Assembly (NCBI GenBank): GCA_002335355.1
Contig: DCTD01000085.1
Span: 261-7,686, forward strand
Reading direction: 5' to 3'
DNA: 7,426 bases
DNA from: Patescibacteria group bacterium UBA1449
GTDB lineage: Bacteria; Patescibacteriota; Microgenomatia; UBA1400; UBA1449
Positions 4,835 to 7,426 of the stretch are shown here, in pieces; position 1 is the stretch's first letter, and the number at the start of each line of letters is the position of its first letter. The position numbers and the translations under genes are program-made. The notes under the pieces are model-generated. The model worked only from the letters and a program-made list of their open reading frames with translations, ran no database searches and had not been told where the DNA came from.

Positions 4835-7426
4835 ATGCCATACGATGCCATAACCGTTAAAGGTGCGAAAGAGCACAACCTCAAAAATATCGATGTTGTA
4901 ATCCCTAAAAACAAGCTGGTAGTCTTAACCGGTTTATCCGGAAGTGGCAAGAGCTCATTTGCCTTTGACACGTTATATGCTGAGGGGCAGCGCCGGTATG
5001 TCGAGAGTCTATCTTCCTATGCCCGACAGTTTTTAGGTATTATGAAAAAACCGGAAGTCGAATCAATTGAGGGTTTATCTCCCGCAATTTCTATTGACCA
5101 GAAAACTGTATCTCACAATCCCCGTTCAACGGTTGGAACCATTACCGAGATTTATGACTATTTACGTCTACTCTTTGCCCGGGTTGGTCATCCTCATTGT
5201 CCTAGCTGTGGTGTGGAAATTGCCCAGCAGTCGGTGGATCAGATTGTGATGAAGACTTTAGAGTTGGCCAAAGAAAAAACCAGTGATCTGGTGGTTAAGA
5301 AAGTAGGTTTGCGGATGTTGATTCTATCGCCAGTTGTCCGTGGTCGGAAGGGTGAATATTCCAACTTACTTGATTCCCTCAAACAAAAAGGCTTTCAACG
5401 CGCCCGGATTGATAACCATATTATTGACCTTGATGAAGATATCCGGTTACTTAAAAACAACAAACACACCATTGAAGCGGTGGTTGACCGGTTGATTATT
5501 ACTATTGCTGATATCGAGAACCCAGAACAGATTCGAAGCAGACTGACAGAAAGTTTGGAATCAGCGCTTAAAGTCTCTGATGGGTTGGCGGTAGTCTCGT
5601 TTGTTGGAGACGAAAGTTTTGAGTTTCCTGCAAAGCCAAAAGTGTTTGAAGATCATCTTTTTTCTGAACGGTTTGCTTGTCCGAAATGTAATTTAACGCT
5701 TCCTGAGATTGAACCACGACTATTTTCATTTAATACGCCTCACGGAGCTTGTGAAATCTGTAATGGTATTGGCAACTTATTGAAAATTGATCCAGATTTA
5801 GTGTTAAACGCAAAGTTAAGTATATCTGAGGGTGGGATTTTGCCCTTTAACCGGATGCTTGAGGGAAACTCCTGGTTTTTCAACCTTATGTCAGCGGTGG
5901 CTGAAAAATATGGGTTTTCTTTGCGAGTACCGATTAGAGATATGAAAGAGGAAGATATTAAACGGATTCTGTATGGTACTGGCAATGAGTATTTCAAAGT
6001 TCATGGCATAAATCCGGCTGGCCGTAGTTACACCATTGACCATAAATATGAGGGAGTTATCACCAATCTTGAACGGCGCTACAAAGAAACCAAGTCAGAT
6101 TTTATGCGGGGAGAGATCGAACGCTTTATGCATAAAGAAACCTGTCCTGATTGTTTGGGTTCACGTTTAAAGCCAGAAGCCTTGGCAGTCGTTGTGGATA
6201 AAAAGAGCATTATCGAAATTGCTGAGATGCCGATAAAAAAGAGTTTTGAGTGGGTAAAGAAACTTAAAGATACAAATAGTGGTGTTTTATCGCATAAAGA
6301 ATCAGTTATTGCCTCGTCAATCTTAAAAGAACTGGAGGCTCGGCTAGGATTTTTGATTTCGGTGGGTTTGGACTACCTCAGTTTGGCCCGGTCAGCTGGC
6401 ACATTGGCTGGAGGCGAAAGCCAGCGGATTCGGTTGGCTTCACAAATCGGTTCCGGTTTGTCCGGTGTGCTCTATGTGCTAGATGAGCCCTCAATTGGGC
6501 TGCATCAGCGTGATAACCGCAAACTCATAGAAACACTTAAACACTTACGGGATTTAGGCAATACGGTGGTGGTGGTTGAACACGACATGGAGACAATGCA
6601 TGAAGCCGACTGGATTATAGATTTTGGCCCGTTGGCAGGGGAAGCTGGAGGCAGTATCGTTGCTCAGGGAACACCTGAGGAATTAGCTCAAAACAACAAA
6701 TCCTTAACAGGTCAGTATTTATCAGGCAAAAAGAAAATTAGAGTTACACCTCGGGATGTGAGTGATGATGATGAGTATTTGCAGATTGTTGGCTGCCAAG
6801 CCAATAACCTAAAAAACCTATCGGTAAGATTTCCATTAGGTAAACTGATCTGTGTGACAGGCTTGTCCGGTTCAGGCAAGTCAACACTGGTTGATGATAC
6901 TCTTTACCATGCTTTGGCAAGTGGTTTAAACGACCGGCATAAAGAAGAGGCTGGGCTGTATAAAGAGGTTAAAGGTTTGGAAAACATCAAGCGGGTAGCG
7001 CTCATTGATCAATCTCCGATTGGTCGTACGCCCCGGTCTAATCCGGCAACTTATACCAAAGCTTTTGACCATATCCGGGAATTATTCTCACAAACAGCAG
7101 AAGCCAAGATGCGAGGCTATAAACCGGGACGGTTTAGCTTTAATGTGAAAGGCGGGCGGTGTGAAGCTTGTGAGGGTGAGGGGCAGATCAAGATTGAAAT
7201 GCAGTTTTTACCTGATGTTTATGTTGATTGTGAAGTATGTAAAGGGATGCGCTACAACTATGAAACACTGCAGGTCGACTACAAAGGGAAAAATATTGCC
7301 GAAATCTTAAATATGACTGTTGAGGAAGCTTTAAAGTTCTTTACCCACCATACTCAGATCCAGCAAAAACTTCAAACCTTGTATGACGTTGGTTTAGGGT
7401 ATATAAAACTTGGACAACCGGCTCCG
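4835..7426 (+). CDS. uvrA: Excinuclease ABC subunit A (UvrA), 3' truncated by window
   Basis: UvrA is the dimeric ABC-type ATPase that scans DNA for bulky lesions and loads UvrB. The visible 864 residues show Walker A GLSGSGKS twice (33-40 and 676-683) and the YVESLSSYARQFL stretch (55-67). The first signature is LAGGESQR (524-531), where LSGGE is usual, followed by Walker B VLYVLDEP (545-552). Zinc ligands are CPSC 122-125 with CPDC 437-440, CPKC 282-285 with CEIC 306-309, and CEAC 776-779 with CEVC 799-802. The UvrB-contacting region (about 130-250) is present. The frame is open to the window edge at LGQPAP, just before the second signature, so about 110 residues are missing; this is the window boundary, not a mutation. 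ATG 4835 has a good ribosome site and matches the family N-terminus (AKEHNLKNID). Confidence 0.98.
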   Translation, partial: MPYDAITVKGAKEHNLKNIDVVIPKNKLVVLTGLSGSGKSSFAFDTLYAEGQRRYVESLSSYARQFLGIMKKPEVESIEGLSPAISIDQKTVSHNPRSTVGTITEIYDYLRLLFARVGHPHCPSCGVEIAQQSVDQIVMKTLELAKEKTSDLVVKKVGLRMLILSPVVRGRKGEYSNLLDSLKQKGFQRARIDNHIIDLDEDIRLLKNNKHTIEAVVDRLIITIADIENPEQIRSRLTESLESALKVSDGLAVVSFVGDESFEFPAKPKVFEDHLFSERFACPKCNLTLPEIEPRLFSFNTPHGACEICNGIGNLLKIDPDLVLNAKLSISEGGILPFNRMLEGNSWFFNLMSAVAEKYGFSLRVPIRDMKEEDIKRILYGTGNEYFKVHGINPAGRSYTIDHKYEGVITNLERRYKETKSDFMRGEIERFMHKETCPDCLGSRLKPEALAVVVDKKSIIEIAEMPIKKSFEWVKKLKDTNSGVLSHKESVIASSILKELEARLGFLISVGLDYLSLARSAGTLAGGESQRIRLASQIGSGLSGVLYVLDEPSIGLHQRDNRKLIETLKHLRDLGNTVVVVEHDMETMHEADWIIDFGPLAGEAGGSIVAQGTPEELAQNNKSLTGQYLSGKKKIRVTPRDVSDDDEYLQIVGCQANNLKNLSVRFPLGKLICVTGLSGSGKSTLVDDTLYHALASGLNDRHKEEAGLYKEVKGLENIKRVALIDQSPIGRTPRSNPATYTKAFDHIRELFSQTAEAKMRGYKPGRFSFNVKGGRCEACEGEGQIKIEMQFLPDVYVDCEVCKGMRYNYETLQVDYKGKNIAEILNMTVEEALKFFTHHTQIQQKLQTLYDVGLGYIKLGQPAP

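Noticed and set aside
322..7426. Alternative genetic code with UGA as Gly or Trp
   Set aside because: uvrB and visible uvrA together have no in-frame TGA despite many Gly and several Trp codons (Trp is TGG), so only a local explanation for the TGA at 4044 is tenable.
1..7426. CRISPR arrays, tRNA or rRNA genes, transposase-bearing insertion sequences
   Set aside because: No regularly spaced repeats, no cloverleaf-like pairing, and no transposase or integrase motifs were found on either strand.

Overview
The window looks like chromosomal DNA from a bacterium of modest GC content. It carries two nucleotide-excision-repair genes in the same direction: a complete uvrB (322-2427) and a uvrA that starts at 4835 and runs off the right edge, lacking roughly its last 110 residues. 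Both are intact and recognisable from their motifs. Neither has an in-frame TGA, so UGA is not used as a Gly or Trp codon in ordinary genes here. A low-GC Patescibacteria/Microgenomates-like host is my best guess. It rests on a near-leaderless uvrB start, an SATPGDWE motif, an LAGGES signature in UvrA, and many tiny unrecognised genes. This is inference; a Firmicutes-like host cannot be excluded from sequence alone.

Between the two repair genes lie about 2.4 kb that do not look like DNA repair. Left to right: a clean intrinsic terminator for uvrB; a second, T-less hairpin; a structured leader; two small unrecognised genes with very strong Shine-Dalgarno sites (2636-2953 and 2976-3227, about 50% GC where sampled); a 16-bp-stem GC-rich hairpin; and an AT-rich regulatory stretch with an extended -10 promoter. 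Next come a small three-helix membrane protein gene (3632-3967) and, one base later, a second small three-helix membrane protein frame (3969-4244). That second frame is interrupted by one TGA, and its good ribosome site serves a different frame. The block ends with a strong G/C hairpin, a GTGTT/AACAC hairpin with a T-run, a 91-residue unrecognised gene (4356-4631) and a structured uvrA leader.

A 16-bp inverted repeat (15/16) flanks the membrane-gene pair (3541-3556 and 4311-4326), with a partial third copy at 4471-4489. The two genes starting with ATGAGC (3632 and 4356) both sit behind a GTGTGTTG...TAACAC arrangement, suggesting shared control or duplicated leader DNA. UvrB and UvrA would work together as damage sensor and loader. 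Nothing in the sequence ties the intervening small genes to that job, and I could not identify any of them by family. The most checkable oddities are the broken or recoded membrane gene with a hairpin just after its TGA, and the repeat-flanked cassette.
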